The notes under the pieces were generated by a model, which was not told the origin of the DNA, searched no databases, and saw only the letters and a list, made by a program, of their open reading frames with translations. This document shows, one piece after another, positions 1 through 7,804 of a stretch of DNA of 38,306 nt. The number at the start of each line of letters is the position of its first letter. The stretch's first letter is position 1. This DNA comes from GCA-2786165 sp964625775. Its GTDB lineage: Bacteria; Pseudomonadota; Gammaproteobacteria; Legionellales; Legionellaceae. The translations under genes and the position numbers were made by a program. The DNA lies in contig CAZVEH010000020.1 in NCBI GenBank assembly GCA_964625775.1, positions 1-38,306 on the forward strand, written 5' to 3'.

Positions 1-50
1 CCACACGACAGGAGATCCCTCGCTGCGCTCGGGATGACGTGGGGAGTTAC
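1..50 (-). repeat. Dispersed palindromic repeat, copy 1 (cut by window edge)
   Basis: These 50 bases are an exact reverse complement of 1441-1490 and match 38226-38275 with one difference. The core ATCCC...GGGAT can fold into an imperfect hairpin. The outermost bases seen in copy 2 would lie beyond the start of the window. It looks like a REP or MITE-type dispersed repeat. Confidence 0.85.
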
Positions 51-272
51 GTTTAATCAAAATGAGTCGTGCTTTTTTTTCTTGAACAAGATTTTCAATA
101 GTATTTAGTAGTTCATCAATACGGCGTAGCTGCGTGGATTTTCTGGACGACATCTCTAATTCAATCCATTATCCACAACAAGCTTTTGATCCATGCAATA
201 ACGACTAATGCTGTTTTTCTGACCTTCGACACTTTGATCGTGTGCACTCACTCGGACATAGCCATAAATCAT
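51..272 (-). pseudogene. Remnant of Tn3-type resolvase (serine recombinase), N-terminal part
   Basis: Read on the minus strand from the ATG at 272, the product begins MIYGYVRVSAHDQSVEGQKN. This is the N-terminus of a serine recombinase, with the YxRVS motif that carries the catalytic serine. A TAG at 158-156 ends this frame after 38 codons. Resolvase-like residues continue in another frame toward 51, where the dispersed repeat cuts the gene. It diverges from the transposase remnant at 422, the arrangement of tnpR and tnpA in many Tn3-family transposons. The AT-rich 273-421 spacer would be the old res/promoter region. The gene is non-functional. Confidence 0.7.
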
Positions 273-421
273 ATTTATTTGGCCTTTTTTGTTTGTTTTT
301 GTATTAAGGTTTTTTTAGACATTTACACAATCGAACTATCTATTGCCTACAATGCATATTAATCATATCGTTTTTTTTCAATAAGACGATCATTAATTGC
401 AACTAAATTTAGTATACAAAA

Positions 422-575
422 CGAAGACCAACTGTTTTATCAGAAGCCGAGAAAGCTGCTTTATATGAGATCTCAGATTTTGATGATGCTCAGCGTTAGG
501 ATTTTCTCAACCTCACGGCATTAATCAGGGGTCGCGCTAATTTAGCGGCTCAAGTTCATTGCGCAATTCAAATAG
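422..575 (+). pseudogene. Remnant of Tn3-family transposase N-terminus (DUF4158-like)
   Basis: The frame starting at 422 reads RRPTVLSEAEKAALYEISDF, then an in-frame TAG at 497-499. It continues DFLNLTALIRGRANLAAQVH and CAIQ. The shape, an acidic LSEAE start then a 'RxxxNxxxQxHxAxQ' block, is that of the DUF4158 domain at the start of many Tn3-family transposases. Similarity stops near 575, where sequence like the start of the second IS30 copy begins, so an IS30 insertion probably cut the gene. The link to the family is from memory of the domain, not a search. Confidence 0.55.
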
Positions 576-1010
576 ATAAGTGCCACTTTTGTTAATTAAT
601 CAACCAACAATCAAGGGTAATATCTTGGTCATTGCGGAAATAATTACAGGAGTTGAAAGTGAAATATAAGCAGTTTGATTTTAGAAAAAGATGTCAAATT
701 TATGGACTTTGGAGAGCAGGCTATAATCAGTCTCAAATTGCAAAAGAAGTAGGGGTGCATAAATCAACAATTAGCCGCGAGATCAACCGGAATATTACTT
801 TTGTTCCTACAGAGCTGGGTTCTCTTGGCAGTACAAGCCAAATTATGCTCAAAGGCATACAAACGATCGCCATAAAATGAAGCCCAAACGGATTAAATTT
901 ACGAAAACAGTTGAAAACTATACAAAAGAAAAAGATTTTACAGGATTGCTGTCCAGAATGAGGCTCTACTGGCCTATGGACTTGTGGATAAGCCACTCTG
1001 ATAGTTAGGT
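576..1010 (+). pseudogene. Decayed IS30-family transposase, copy 1
   Basis: A TTG start at 653 behind CAGGAG gives a 75-residue frame with the IS30 helix-turn-helix: SQIAKEVGVHKSTISREINR. After about residue 60 the frame shifts. IS30-like text continues in other frames (YKPNYAQ, then KPKRIKFTK, then a 'CCPE' that matches DWSPEQ of copy 2) until about 1010. The DDE catalytic domain is missing altogether. The leader (about 580-620) resembles that of copy 2 (about 2943-2980), which suggests the left end lies near 576-582. The two copies differ considerably, so they are separate old insertions of related IS elements. Confidence 0.75.
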
Positions 1011-1172
1011 AAAAAATCGGACAAAAACTTGTCTAGTGAGATGCTATAGATGGTGTTAAAATGGCTGCGATTGAGGTAAATATTTAATAATAACGACTGG
1101 ATGAATAGCTCTTATTTTTCCTTAATTCTGTTCCAGACATCCGGATCCCTATCACTGGGAGCACTCAAACGG

Positions 1173-1440
1173 ATATTGGATTATGTTGAAGACATAGGCG
1201 AAGTTGGTTTTTTAATCAATTCACTCGTTCAAGACGCGGTTCTTCGAAATTTTGAAATTGTTGGTTAAGCTTCAAATAAGCTCGTTCGCTATCATGATTA
1301 ATATTCTGATGTGCCTTGGGAAGATACGTATTGAATGCGGAACGGTTATTTCAGGATTGATTTTGAAATAATTTGGAAAACGATAGAACAAGATCTGCCG
1401 ATTTTAGATGAACAGATCCAAATCATTTATCAAAAAATAA
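1173..1440 (+). pseudogene. Remnant of HepT-like (DUF86) toxin
   Basis: One frame from 1173 reads ILDYVEDIGEVGFLINSLVQ, then DAVLRNFEIVG, then after stops YSDVPWEDTY and MRNGYFRIDFEIIWKTIEQ. This is the HepT/DUF86 pattern (VxRNxEIIGEA, then PWxxIxxMRNxxxHxYF). There are three in-frame stops (two TAA and one TGA). The segment between MRN and GYF that normally carries the histidine of the RX4-6HXY RNase motif is deleted. No intact MNT-type antitoxin is visible upstream. The gene ends against the dispersed repeat at 1441. Confidence 0.65.
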
Positions 1441-1496
1441 GTAACTCCCCACGTCATCCCGAGCGCAGCGAGGGATCTCCTGTCGTGTGGAGTTAC
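1441..1496 (+). repeat. Dispersed palindromic repeat, complete copy 2
   Basis: This is the only copy seen in full. It begins GTAACTCC and ends GGAGTTAC, so the whole 56-bp unit is a near-palindrome. The outer 13-base arms match at 12 positions, and the core ATCCC/GGGAT pairs again. The first 50 bases are the exact reverse complement of window positions 1-50. Together the two copies bracket the transposon/toxin graveyard in inverted orientation. Confidence 0.85.
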
Positions 1497-1565
1497 CAAA
1501 TAACTTAGACAGGTAGTCCTTGTGAGAGTTCATGGACTTGGTTGTATAAGAACAATGAGGCTAGG

Positions 1566-1922
1566 ATGATGGCAGTAAAAAGAAGTAATAAAGAAAGGGC
1601 ATCCGGTGTGTCTCAAAAAATGCGTTCTTTTTTTGTTTGGGATGGCGACGTTCTTGTACTTAATGTGCTAGGTACGCCCGGTGCTAAGCAAGATGCTATT
1701 GGTAAAGTTAAAGGGAATCAACTTAAGATTAGTGTCACTGCGGTGCCTCGTGCAGGCAGGGCAACGGATCATATGTTACGTTTTCTGGCCAAAGAATTTG
1801 ATGTGGCGAGCTCTGATATTCAAGTTGTGTTTGGCCGCATGAACGTTAACAAGCAATTACGTATAAAAGCGCCGAAACAGCTGCCCTCGGTGATTGCACG
1901 GCATGAGAAAGTGGATAAATAA
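1566..1922 (+). CDS. DUF167 (YggU-family) protein
   Basis: This is a small basic protein of 118 residues from the ATG at 1566. The core reads VLNVLGTPGAKQDAIG, LKISVTAVPRAGRATDHMLR, then FLAKEFDVASSDIQVVFG and a basic KQLRIK end. That order (V.PGAK, L.V.V.AP..G.A, L...F.V..S.V....G) is the DUF167/YggU fold. The family is widespread and its function is not established. A TTG at 1542 would add eight residues, but GAGG at 1557-1560 is well placed for the ATG at 1566 (or 1569), so I prefer that start. The N-terminal stretch before the core and the tail after LRIK are longer than in minimal family members. It is intact although its neighbours on both sides are decayed. Confidence 0.75.
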   Translation: MMAVKRSNKERASGVSQKMRSFFVWDGDVLVLNVLGTPGAKQDAIGKVKGNQLKISVTAVPRAGRATDHMLRFLAKEFDVASSDIQVVFGRMNVNKQLRIKAPKQLPSVIARHEKVDK

Positions 1923-2277
1923 TCTAAAATTACACAATTAGCGTGTCCGTGTGTCATTCAGGATTTTCAAATTGAGAAAACCACGCCATGTCAGCATTAT
2001 TTGAACGAAAAAATATGGATCAAAATTAATATGATACTACCTGAAAACGAAGAATTAATTCACTTCTTCCGAATAATATTCCTCCAGAAACACTCTTAAT
2101 GAGCGACAAGTTTCCTTGTCATGGTGCAAAAATCAAAAGGCAACCAATAAAATATATTTTAACCATGCTCAGGAGACAAGCTTGGAGTGGAATATAGCTT
2201 GATCTATGCTTCTTGTTACTATTTTTTTAATAATATAATATATACCGATACAAAGGTTATATCAATTAAGGTTAACG
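1923..2277. other. Intergenic stretch with a likely promoter for the PhnA-like gene
   Basis: I see no gene in these 355 bases; all frames are broken by stops. There is a small hairpin, GACAAG-TTTC-CTTGTC, near 2103-2120. It is followed by an AT-rich promoter-like pair pointing right. Confidence 0.5.
2213..2241 (+). promoter_or_regulatory. Putative sigma-70 promoter of the PhnA-like gene
   Basis: TTGTTA (2213-2218) and TAATAT (2236-2241) are separated by 17 bases. The pair lies about 40 bases upstream of the ATG at 2278. Confidence 0.4.
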
Positions 2278-2637
2278 ATGAGTGATTTATTACCCTGTCC
2301 GAAATGCCGTTCTGAATATACTTATGAAGATAGTGGGCTGTATATTTGTCCGGAGTGTGCACATGAATGGTCAAAAAATGAAATCTCCGAAAATAACGAC
2401 AGTGATAAGTTTATCGTTCATGATGCTAATGGAAACTTATTAAATGAGGGCGATTTCGTTACGGTTATTAAAGATTTAAAAATCAAAGGCACATCTTCCA
2501 TTATAAAAGTAGGAACGAAAGTAAAAATACTTCGATTAGTTGACGGTGATCACGATATTGACTGTAAAATTGAAGGTATTGGCTCAATGATGTTAAAGTC
2601 AGTTTTCGTAAAAAAATCTGAAAACCATAAATCCTAA
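2278..2637 (+). CDS. yjdM: YjdM/PhnA-family zinc-ribbon protein
   Basis: This 119-residue protein has two parts. Residues 1-35 form a zinc ribbon with paired cysteines (LPCPKCRSEYTYEDSGLYIC, then PECAHEW). Residues 44-115 are an SH3-like beta domain: VHDANGNLLNEGDFVTVIKD, KIKGTSSIIKVGTKVKILR, and a closing MMLKSVFVKKS. This is the full two-domain layout and about the usual length of the YjdM (formerly PhnA) family. The protein was named after a phosphonate operon in E. coli but is not required for phosphonate cleavage, and its biochemical role is unsettled. AAGGTT precedes the ATG. It stands alone, since both neighbours are pseudogenes. The assignment is from the recognisable pattern and I am confident of the family. 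Confidence 0.88.
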   Translation: MSDLLPCPKCRSEYTYEDSGLYICPECAHEWSKNEISENNDSDKFIVHDANGNLLNEGDFVTVIKDLKIKGTSSIIKVGTKVKILRLVDGDHDIDCKIEGIGSMMLKSVFVKKSENHKS

Positions 2638-2664
2638 TGATTGCCATAAATGAAGCTTACCGCA

Positions 2665-2830
2665 TGGGTTTGTTAGGGTTTAAAAATTGGCTCCCTAATC
2701 TAGTGGCTGGACTTATAAATATGGGATAAGTGGTTTACAAATAGCTACGCTTTTGGCTGGAGGAATGCTCATTCTGATGGGGCTAATGAAACTGGGTAAT
2801 GTCGGGTTTTCCCGCATATCCAGCCCATTT
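2665..2830 (+). pseudogene. Short remnant of a SulP-type anion transporter
   Basis: In one frame from about 2668 I read LLGFKNWLPNLVAGLI. After a frame shift and an apparent large internal deletion, YGISGLQIATLLAGGMLILM and GLMKLGN follow. The first resembles the start of SulP permeases (WLxNLxAGLxxG). The second resembles their 'GLQVATLMAGxxLxxMGxxxLGN' membrane segment. Only these two scraps are left. The call is from memory of the family and the match is short. Confidence 0.4.
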
Positions 2831-2942
2831 CGGCAATGAGATGAGAAACACCGCGCTACTGAATGTATATTTATAAAAAACTACCCGCCAGAACTTGCCA
2901 AATAATGTAACGAAAAATGAGCCGTGAATTCAACTCGCTAAC

Positions 2943-3925
2943 GCAACTTTTGTAAATAATTTAACCAAAAAGACTGGGGTAAACTTCTTAATGGTTTTTA
3001 CAGGAGTTGAATTATGGGTTATAAACGTTTGGATTATTTGAAACGTTGTAAGATACAAGCCTTTTGAAAAGCTGGCTATACCTTGCAGAAAATAGCGGAT
3101 GAAATTGGTGTTCATAAGTCTACTATTTCACGAGAAATAAATCGCAGTATTATTTTTGTTCGAACTCGATTAGGTTATTGGGATTATAAGGCAGATTACG
3201 CTCAAGCATTTGCTGATCAAAGGAAAAAAGCAAAGCCAAAATTCATCAAATTTACAGAACAAATTAAGACTTTTGTTATAGAAAAAATAAAAGATGACTG
3301 GAGTCCTGAACAAATCTGTGGGTATGGCAAACTGCATACTTTATTTAGTTTGAGTCCTGAATGGATATATCAGTATATTTTAGCTAACAAGAGGCAGGGT
3401 GGTAAGTTATATGCGCATTTACGCCATCGGCATAAAAAATATCGCAAACGTTATGGTAGCCCTAAGCGAAGGCAATTGGGAAATCGATACAATTATGGGT
3501 CAAAACCATAAACAAGCAGTTATATCAATTGCTGAACGAAAAAGTAAATTTACAATTTTGAAGAAAGTAGACAGAAAAACAGCCAAAAACGTTACTCAAG
3601 CCACTATAGATGCTTTAAGTAACCATAAAAATCATGTGTTTTCGATAACAGGAGACAACGATTCAGAATTTGCTTATCACGAGCAAGTTTCAAATGAACT
3701 CGGCGCTGAATGAAAATACAAATGGATTGGTTAGGCAATACTTAAAGAAACGTAGTAGTTTTCTGTCAGTGACAGATAATAATCTCATTGATATTATGAA
3801 TAAATTAAATACACGACCTAGAAAAACATTAGGATACAAGACACCTAGTGAGTTGTTTATATGCAGTAAGAAAGCCAGGGCTATAAGCGTAATTAATTTA
3901 TTTTGATGTCATTTATATAACTTGG
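2943..3925 (+). mobile_element. IS30-family insertion sequence, degenerate (copy 2)
   Basis: The transposase remnant lies between GCAACTTTTG at 2943 and a loosely inverted counterpart that ends near 3925 (CCAAGTTATATAAAT on the minus strand). The ends are only partly alike, so the boundaries are approximate. The left leader resembles that of copy 1 (about 580). Confidence 0.55.
3014..3906 (+). pseudogene. IS30-family transposase, broken by a stop, a frameshift and a deletion
   Basis: The original start is the ATG at 3014 behind ACAGGAG. An in-frame TGA at 3065-3067 stands where the relative in copy 1 has TGG (Trp). The helix-turn-helix follows (LQKIADEIGVHKSTISREIN), then a long conserved stretch (DWSPEQICG). 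Near 3480 the frame shifts, and the catalytic core continues in another frame with WEIDTIMGQNHKQAV and the second motif GDNDSEF. A deletion of roughly 14 residues and a second shift follow near 3700. The third motif, LNENTNGLVRQYLKK, holds the last acidic catalytic residue, and the C-terminus ends at 3906. All three DDE residues can still be traced, but the gene cannot make a whole protein. Confidence 0.88.
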
Positions 3926-3987
3926 CTTGTTTTATTTGATTTAAATCAATACAATAAGCGCAATTTTATATATTTTGGGGTTTTAAA

Positions 3988-4665
3988 ATGAATCTGGACA
4001 AAGTTCAATTTGATAAAATCATTAATTTACTAGTGAAAGCGTATATGGATTGTGCCAAAGAACATATTAGATCACATGACGTTGAGATTTCTTTCGAACA
4101 GGCACCTAATTAGATTAAACTGTTTTCTGATTACTTTGATGCACTGAAAGACGTATACGGAGATAATCCGATACCAGCTGTATATCATCAGGTTTGTGAC
4201 GTTGAACAATCCATTGATCATTGGATAACATCTAGAAAAGTATTAGTAGGATTACGGCCACTAAACCTGAATGCGGTCGTTCAACAGCTGAATCAAGATT
4301 TTTCCGAAAGACATCAATTATCGAATGAATACCATATCCAAGATCGTCAAAGAATGATGCTCACGTTCATGTTAAGTGATCAACCGACACTTATACAGCA
4401 ATTTATGGCATTACCTAAAAGCCATCTCAATAAATTTCTGATTGCTGCGATGATTGCATGCGCTGTACTCGCTGCAATATGTTCTTTTACATGGTTAATT
4501 CCGACTGCTATTGTTGCAGCCGGTCTCTTTTTTCAGATTAAAAAACCTGGGCATCGTGAAATGTTTTATCAGCATGCAATAGACGATAATCCTAATCGAG
4601 GTTACGATATGCGTGAAATTGCAGAGGAAGGTCAGCGAGCAGAAAATATGCTTGCTAATTTCTAG
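3988..4665 (+). pseudogene. Orphan membrane-associated protein gene with one in-frame TAG
   Basis: An ATG at 3988 behind GGGG opens a frame of 226 codons that runs to the stop at 4665. It has a single interruption, TAG at 4111-4113 (codon 42). The product begins MNLDKVQFDKIINLLVKAYM and is helical and soluble up to about residue 140. Two close hydrophobic segments follow (about residues 150-183: FLIAAMIACAVLAAICSF and LIPTAIVAAGLFF). A charged tail ends MREIAEEGQRAENMLANF. If the TAG is final, a downstream start such as 4354 would give only the membrane part. I do not recognise a family. A soluble domain plus a membrane hairpin is common among effectors of Legionella-type bacteria, but that is inference. 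It could be a fresh pseudogene, an assembly error or a read-through gene. Confidence 0.6.
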
Positions 4666-4727
4666 TAACGGCATTTGTAATTAGGTGTGTTGCATTAGCG
4701 AATTGAATCCACGCTAACGGTTATTAC

Positions 4728-4759
4728 CTAAGTCTGATTATCAAAATAACCAGACTTAG
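4728..4759 (+). terminator. Strong intergenic hairpin after the TAG-interrupted gene
   Basis: CTAAGTCTG (4728-4736) pairs perfectly with CAGACTTAG (4751-4759). Inside the loop TTA and TAA can pair as well. There is no T-run after it on either strand, so it may be a factor-assisted terminator or an RNA-stability element rather than a classic intrinsic terminator. The rest of 4666-4946 shows no gene. Confidence 0.4.
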
Positions 4760-4946
4760 AGGGTATGTTGTGCGCCCTTGCAAAGCGATCATCTAATTTT
4801 CAAATTTTTTCGTCTATACTGTAAACATGCCTTACAAATCGTTTTCCAGTCATTAAGCACGTGAAGTCAGTTATGAGTGGTTATGAACTATTAATAAAAC
4901 AGATATTATATTGAGTGAATGTGTCTAATTCATTTGGGAGGATAAA

Positions 4947-5474
4947 ATGGTTGCATTGAACTGTATTCGTTGGGCAATAACGGCGGCTTTATACTTGCTG
5001 ATGAGTTTTAATCTATATGCTGCAGAATCAGTTATATTTACTCAGTTATCGAGTTCGCACAACCAACCGGCCACTGCATCAATCAATCTGGCTTCACTTG
5101 AAACAGTGGATGGAGTAGAAAATATAGGAAGCACTCCCACAAATATCACAATCAGTAAACCCGGGTTTTACTTTTTACTGGCGGTGGGACAAGCTGGCGC
5201 ACTCAATTCAGCGATGATTGATGGCAGTCAATATGTTGATATTTGGTTGATCCGCAACGGTGTTCCAGTACCAAATTCTACTGCGCGAATTACAGTAGGT
5301 CAATTTACCACCGGAACTGTTATCACTCAAAATATCATGGCGTTGAATCAAAATGACAAATTAAGTGTTGGTTTTGCGGCCAGCGCCCCTACTTTTGGTT
5401 TGATTTCAACACCTAGCAGAGGCAAAATACCTGCTATTCCTAGTATTATATTTACTCTCTACAAGGTCAATTAA
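4947..5474 (+). CDS. Secreted beta-sandwich protein, possibly C1q/TNF-like fold
   Basis: A protein of 175 residues behind a good ribosome site (GGGAGG, then the ATG at 4947). Residues 1-26 are a Sec signal peptide with a hydrophobic core and a likely cut after LYA-AES. The mature part is rich in beta strands and has no cysteines. Its pattern resembles C1q-like domains: ITISKPGFYFLLAVGQAG, then a 'DIWLIRNGVPVPNS' strand pair, then 'TQNIMALNQNDKLSVGF' and a closing 'PSIIFTLYKVN'. In that fold a 'GxYxxxxxv', an 'xxNGxxV' and an 'L.xGDxlxv' recur in this order. The fold call is inference from pattern only. It is probably exported to the periplasm or beyond. A short ORF and a palindrome follow closely. 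Confidence 0.6.
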   Translation: MVALNCIRWAITAALYLLMSFNLYAAESVIFTQLSSSHNQPATASINLASLETVDGVENIGSTPTNITISKPGFYFLLAVGQAGALNSAMIDGSQYVDIWLIRNGVPVPNSTARITVGQFTTGTVITQNIMALNQNDKLSVGFAASAPTFGLISTPSRGKIPAIPSIIFTLYKVN

Positions 5475-5480
5475 GGCTAT

Positions 5481-5500
5481 TTATTCACTTAAGCGAATAA
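5481..5500. promoter_or_regulatory. 20-bp near-perfect palindrome between two genes
   Basis: The site reads TTATTC-A-CTTAAG-C-GAATAA, perfectly symmetric except for one base pair. It lies just after the stop at 5474 and overlaps the upstream side of the ribosome site of the small ORF at 5510. It could be an operator or a small hairpin. Confidence 0.4.
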
Positions 5501-5509
5501 GGAAATAGT

Positions 5510-5668
5510 ATGACTTCTAAAAAAACCACATCCAATCACCAAACCAATCCCAACGAACATATACTCAATAAAAAAGGCAGGCCGCATCAAAGCAATAAAA
5601 ATCATCCCGAACAAAACAATATTTCCGATAAGGAATCGATTGGTCGTCCTAAACCGATTGAAAAATAG
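5510..5668 (+). CDS. Small Asn/Lys/Gln-rich polar protein (52 residues)
   Basis: An ATG at 5510 lies 5-7 bases after AAGGAA (5499-5504), giving a 52-residue product (MTSKKTTSNHQTNPNEHILN to the stop at 5668). It has no hydrophobic segment and no cysteine. It is rich in N, K, Q, H and P and contains two GRP tripeptides (KKGRPHQ and IGRPKP), which can act as AT-hook-like minor-groove contacts. The clear ribosome site and the full use of the gap argue that it is real. It may be co-transcribed with the secreted protein upstream. Function unknown; a small DNA-associated or disordered protein is one guess. Confidence 0.5.
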   Translation: MTSKKTTSNHQTNPNEHILNKKGRPHQSNKNHPEQNNISDKESIGRPKPIEK

Positions 5669-5721
5669 ACGTAAATATCTTTTTTTTAAATGATCTCAGG
5701 CGCTTAAAACAGAAAGGAAGG

Positions 5722-6081
5722 TTAATCCTTTTCAGCCACCAGGATAAATCGTTTTGAGTCGACCTTAGCAATTTCATTGTCTAAACCAGCTTTTTTCTCA
5801 TGATCATGAAAAGAGCAATCATTCAGATCATCTGCAGTAAGATTTGCGACAAATACATCCAAGTTTGACTGTAACTTCAACACAAAGTCAGCACAATGAG
5901 CATCTAAACGATGGTTATTCAATGCCACTGCCCTGAAGGTGATACCGGGTGCGTCCTGGTTTTCATCGGTTGTGGCTGTCATGTAACAAGAGTCGGTGCT
6001 TTTGGCCATATAAGTAGCGGCATATGCGTGATGCGTCAGTAGCAATCCCATGACATTTAGAGCTATTTTAATTCTATTCAT
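5722..6081 (-). CDS. Small secreted orphan protein with signal peptide
   Basis: From the ATG at 6081, just behind GGAAGGGG, the protein has 119 residues. Residues 1-22 form a signal peptide (MNRIKIALNVMGLLLTHHAY, then A-A). The mature part contains three cysteines (DSCYMTATT, AHCADFVLK, NDCSFHDHEKK), an odd number. The mix of beta-like and helical segments matches no family I know. A longer frame would start at 6339, but its extra 86 residues would lie on the opposite strand of ogt and look non-coding, so I chose the signal-peptide start. It diverges from ogt, and the 82-base spacer between them must hold both promoters. Probably periplasmic or secreted. Confidence 0.65.
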   Translation of the reverse strand: MNRIKIALNVMGLLLTHHAYAATYMAKSTDSCYMTATTDENQDAPGITFRAVALNNHRLDAHCADFVLKLQSNLDVFVANLTADDLNDCSFHDHEKKAGLDNEIAKVDSKRFILVAEKD

Positions 6082-6163
6082 CCCCTTCCTTACGCACTCC
6101 TTTTGGATCAGTTTAGCACAGGATTTATTGTCAAACCACCTCATATATGGTAAACACAAGGGT

Positions 6164-6718
6164 ATGAAAACACCTATAAAAAAATTGATACAAGCCCAGT
6201 TTGAGACACCGTTAGGACCTATGGTCGTGGTTGCAGATGACGTCCAATTATACCTTTTGGAGTTTATAGAGCGACGTGGTTTGCAAAACGCTTTGCATCG
6301 TTTATCACATTGGGCTGGCGCGCCTTTTGAAACAGGCACCTGCCCTGCTATTGAGTCTATTCAACAAGAAATTCAGGCTTATTTTTCTGGACACTTGCAA
6401 CATTTTACAACCTCTGTTGTGATCTCAGGCACGCCATTCCAACGAAAAGTCTGGTCTATTTTACAACAAATCCCATATGGCGAAACGAGAAGTTATCAAG
6501 CTCAAGCACAGATACTGCAAAGCCCTAAATCTTTTCGCGCTGTAGCGAATGCCAATGGCGCGAACCAATTTGCAATCCTAATCCCCTGCCATAGGGTCAT
6601 TCGTGCCAACGGTGCTCTTGGTGGTTACGGCGGTGGCATTCATCGCAAACAATGGCTGCTGGATCATGAAAGTGCTTGTAGATCACAGATAGCAGGTAAA
6701 GTGCTTAACGTACTTTAA
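6164..6718 (+). CDS. ogt: Methylated-DNA-protein-cysteine methyltransferase
   Basis: The protein has 184 residues from the ATG at 6164 (AAGGG just upstream). It removes the alkyl group from O6-methylguanine and transfers it to its own cysteine, a one-shot DNA repair reaction. The C-terminal domain shows the family signature: GTPFQRKVW (89-97), IPYGETRSY (103-111), AVANANGANQFAILIPCHRV (126-145) with the acceptor Cys142, and GALGGYGGG (150-158). The N-terminal RNase-H-like domain is present but divergent. The length is slightly above that of Ogt and fits stand-alone enzymes of the Ada C-terminal type. A weak promoter (TTGTCA at 6128, 17-base gap, TAAACA) is possible. It is followed after 37 bases by uvsE, so the two probably form a repair operon. 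Confidence 0.93.
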   Translation: MKTPIKKLIQAQFETPLGPMVVVADDVQLYLLEFIERRGLQNALHRLSHWAGAPFETGTCPAIESIQQEIQAYFSGHLQHFTTSVVISGTPFQRKVWSILQQIPYGETRSYQAQAQILQSPKSFRAVANANGANQFAILIPCHRVIRANGALGGYGGGIHRKQWLLDHESACRSQIAGKVLNVL

Positions 6719-6755
6719 CAAAACAGCAATCAGCCTATCAAAAGGGTCTTTAATC

Positions 6756-7784
6756 ATGGGTTTTAAACGAGTAGGATTTGCATGTAAATATATGGATTTG
6801 AATCAAAATCAAGGCAAAACAGCGCTAAAAGATATACAACAACAATATTCTGAAAAAACCACAACGATTAAATGGCTTGAATCGAAAAGTAAGGACGAGG
6901 CGGAAAAAAAATTATGGGACATAATCACTCACAATACGAGCGCTGTTTATAATCTTATCGAATATGTGGGGCACTTATTTCCCGAGCAAAGAATGGTTCG
7001 AATTGGAAGCGATCAACTTCCTGGATTTACCCATCCTAATTTACAATATTTCTGGCAACAACCAGATGTTATAGCTTTTCTTGAAAAGAAGTTTCGTATT
7101 GCAGGTGACTTGGCTCGCCAGCTAGATGTCCGCTTGAGTATGCATCCTGGGCAATTTGTGGTTCTTGCTAGCACTTCACCCGATGTTGTCGAGCGCAGCA
7201 TTGCTGAGTTTGAATATCATGCCAATCTAATCAGATGGATGGGATACGGAAAAACATTTCAGGATTTTAAATGCAATGTACATATTTCTGGTAAGCAAGG
7301 CCCCGATGGCATTAAATTAATTTTACCGCGATTATCACCAGAGGCCAGAAACGCGATTACTATTGAAAACGATGAAATGTCATGGGGTATTGATGCGAGT
7401 TTAGAGCTTGAAAAACACCTAGCATTGGTTTTAGATATTCATCACCATTGGATAAAAACAGGAGAATACATTCAAGTCAATGATGCTAGGGTTCAACGCG
7501 TTATTGAGAGCTGGCGCGGCGTTCGACCTGTCATCCATTATTCTGTTTCACCTGAGCATGTTTTAGTCCAGCACGCTACTGATGTTCTGCCTGATTTAAA
7601 TCAATTACTCTCTCAAGGGTTTAATAAAAGCCAATTGAGGCAGCACAGTGACTTGATGTGGAACAGCGCGTGCAATACATGGGCCGGAGCATTTAGGAAC
7701 GACTTTGATATTATGGTTGAAGCCAAACATAAAAATTTAGCGAGTATCCGATTTGAACTGGCAACGCGCCATTTGATCGACTGA
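6756..7784 (+). CDS. uvsE: UV damage endonuclease (UvdE/UvsE family)
   Basis: The 342-residue protein is a TIM-barrel endonuclease of the UVDE family, which nicks DNA directly 5' of UV photoproducts and so bypasses UvrABC. Visible family features are RVGFACKYM at the start, the metal-site block RLSMHPGQFVVL (126-137), NVHISGK (174-180) with a metal-binding His, ITIEND (201-206) with a conserved Glu, and LDIHHHW (226-232). The full length is present. It lies 37 bases after ogt on the same strand, so alkyl- and UV-damage repair are probably co-expressed. The Tn3-family element at 7805 sits 20 bases after its stop and spared the gene. Confidence 0.93.
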   Translation: MGFKRVGFACKYMDLNQNQGKTALKDIQQQYSEKTTTIKWLESKSKDEAEKKLWDIITHNTSAVYNLIEYVGHLFPEQRMVRIGSDQLPGFTHPNLQYFWQQPDVIAFLEKKFRIAGDLARQLDVRLSMHPGQFVVLASTSPDVVERSIAEFEYHANLIRWMGYGKTFQDFKCNVHISGKQGPDGIKLILPRLSPEARNAITIENDEMSWGIDASLELEKHLALVLDIHHHWIKTGEYIQVNDARVQRVIESWRGVRPVIHYSVSPEHVLVQHATDVLPDLNQLLSQGFNKSQLRQHSDLMWNSACNTWAGAFRNDFDIMVEAKHKNLASIRFELATRHLID

Positions 7785-7804
7785 ACTTACTCTTTAAACA
7801 TAAA

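Noticed and set aside
6082..6339. N-terminal extension of the minus-strand secreted protein to 6339
   Set aside because: It lies opposite the conserved N-terminal part of ogt, and the ATG at 6081 has a strong ribosome site and begins a signal peptide.
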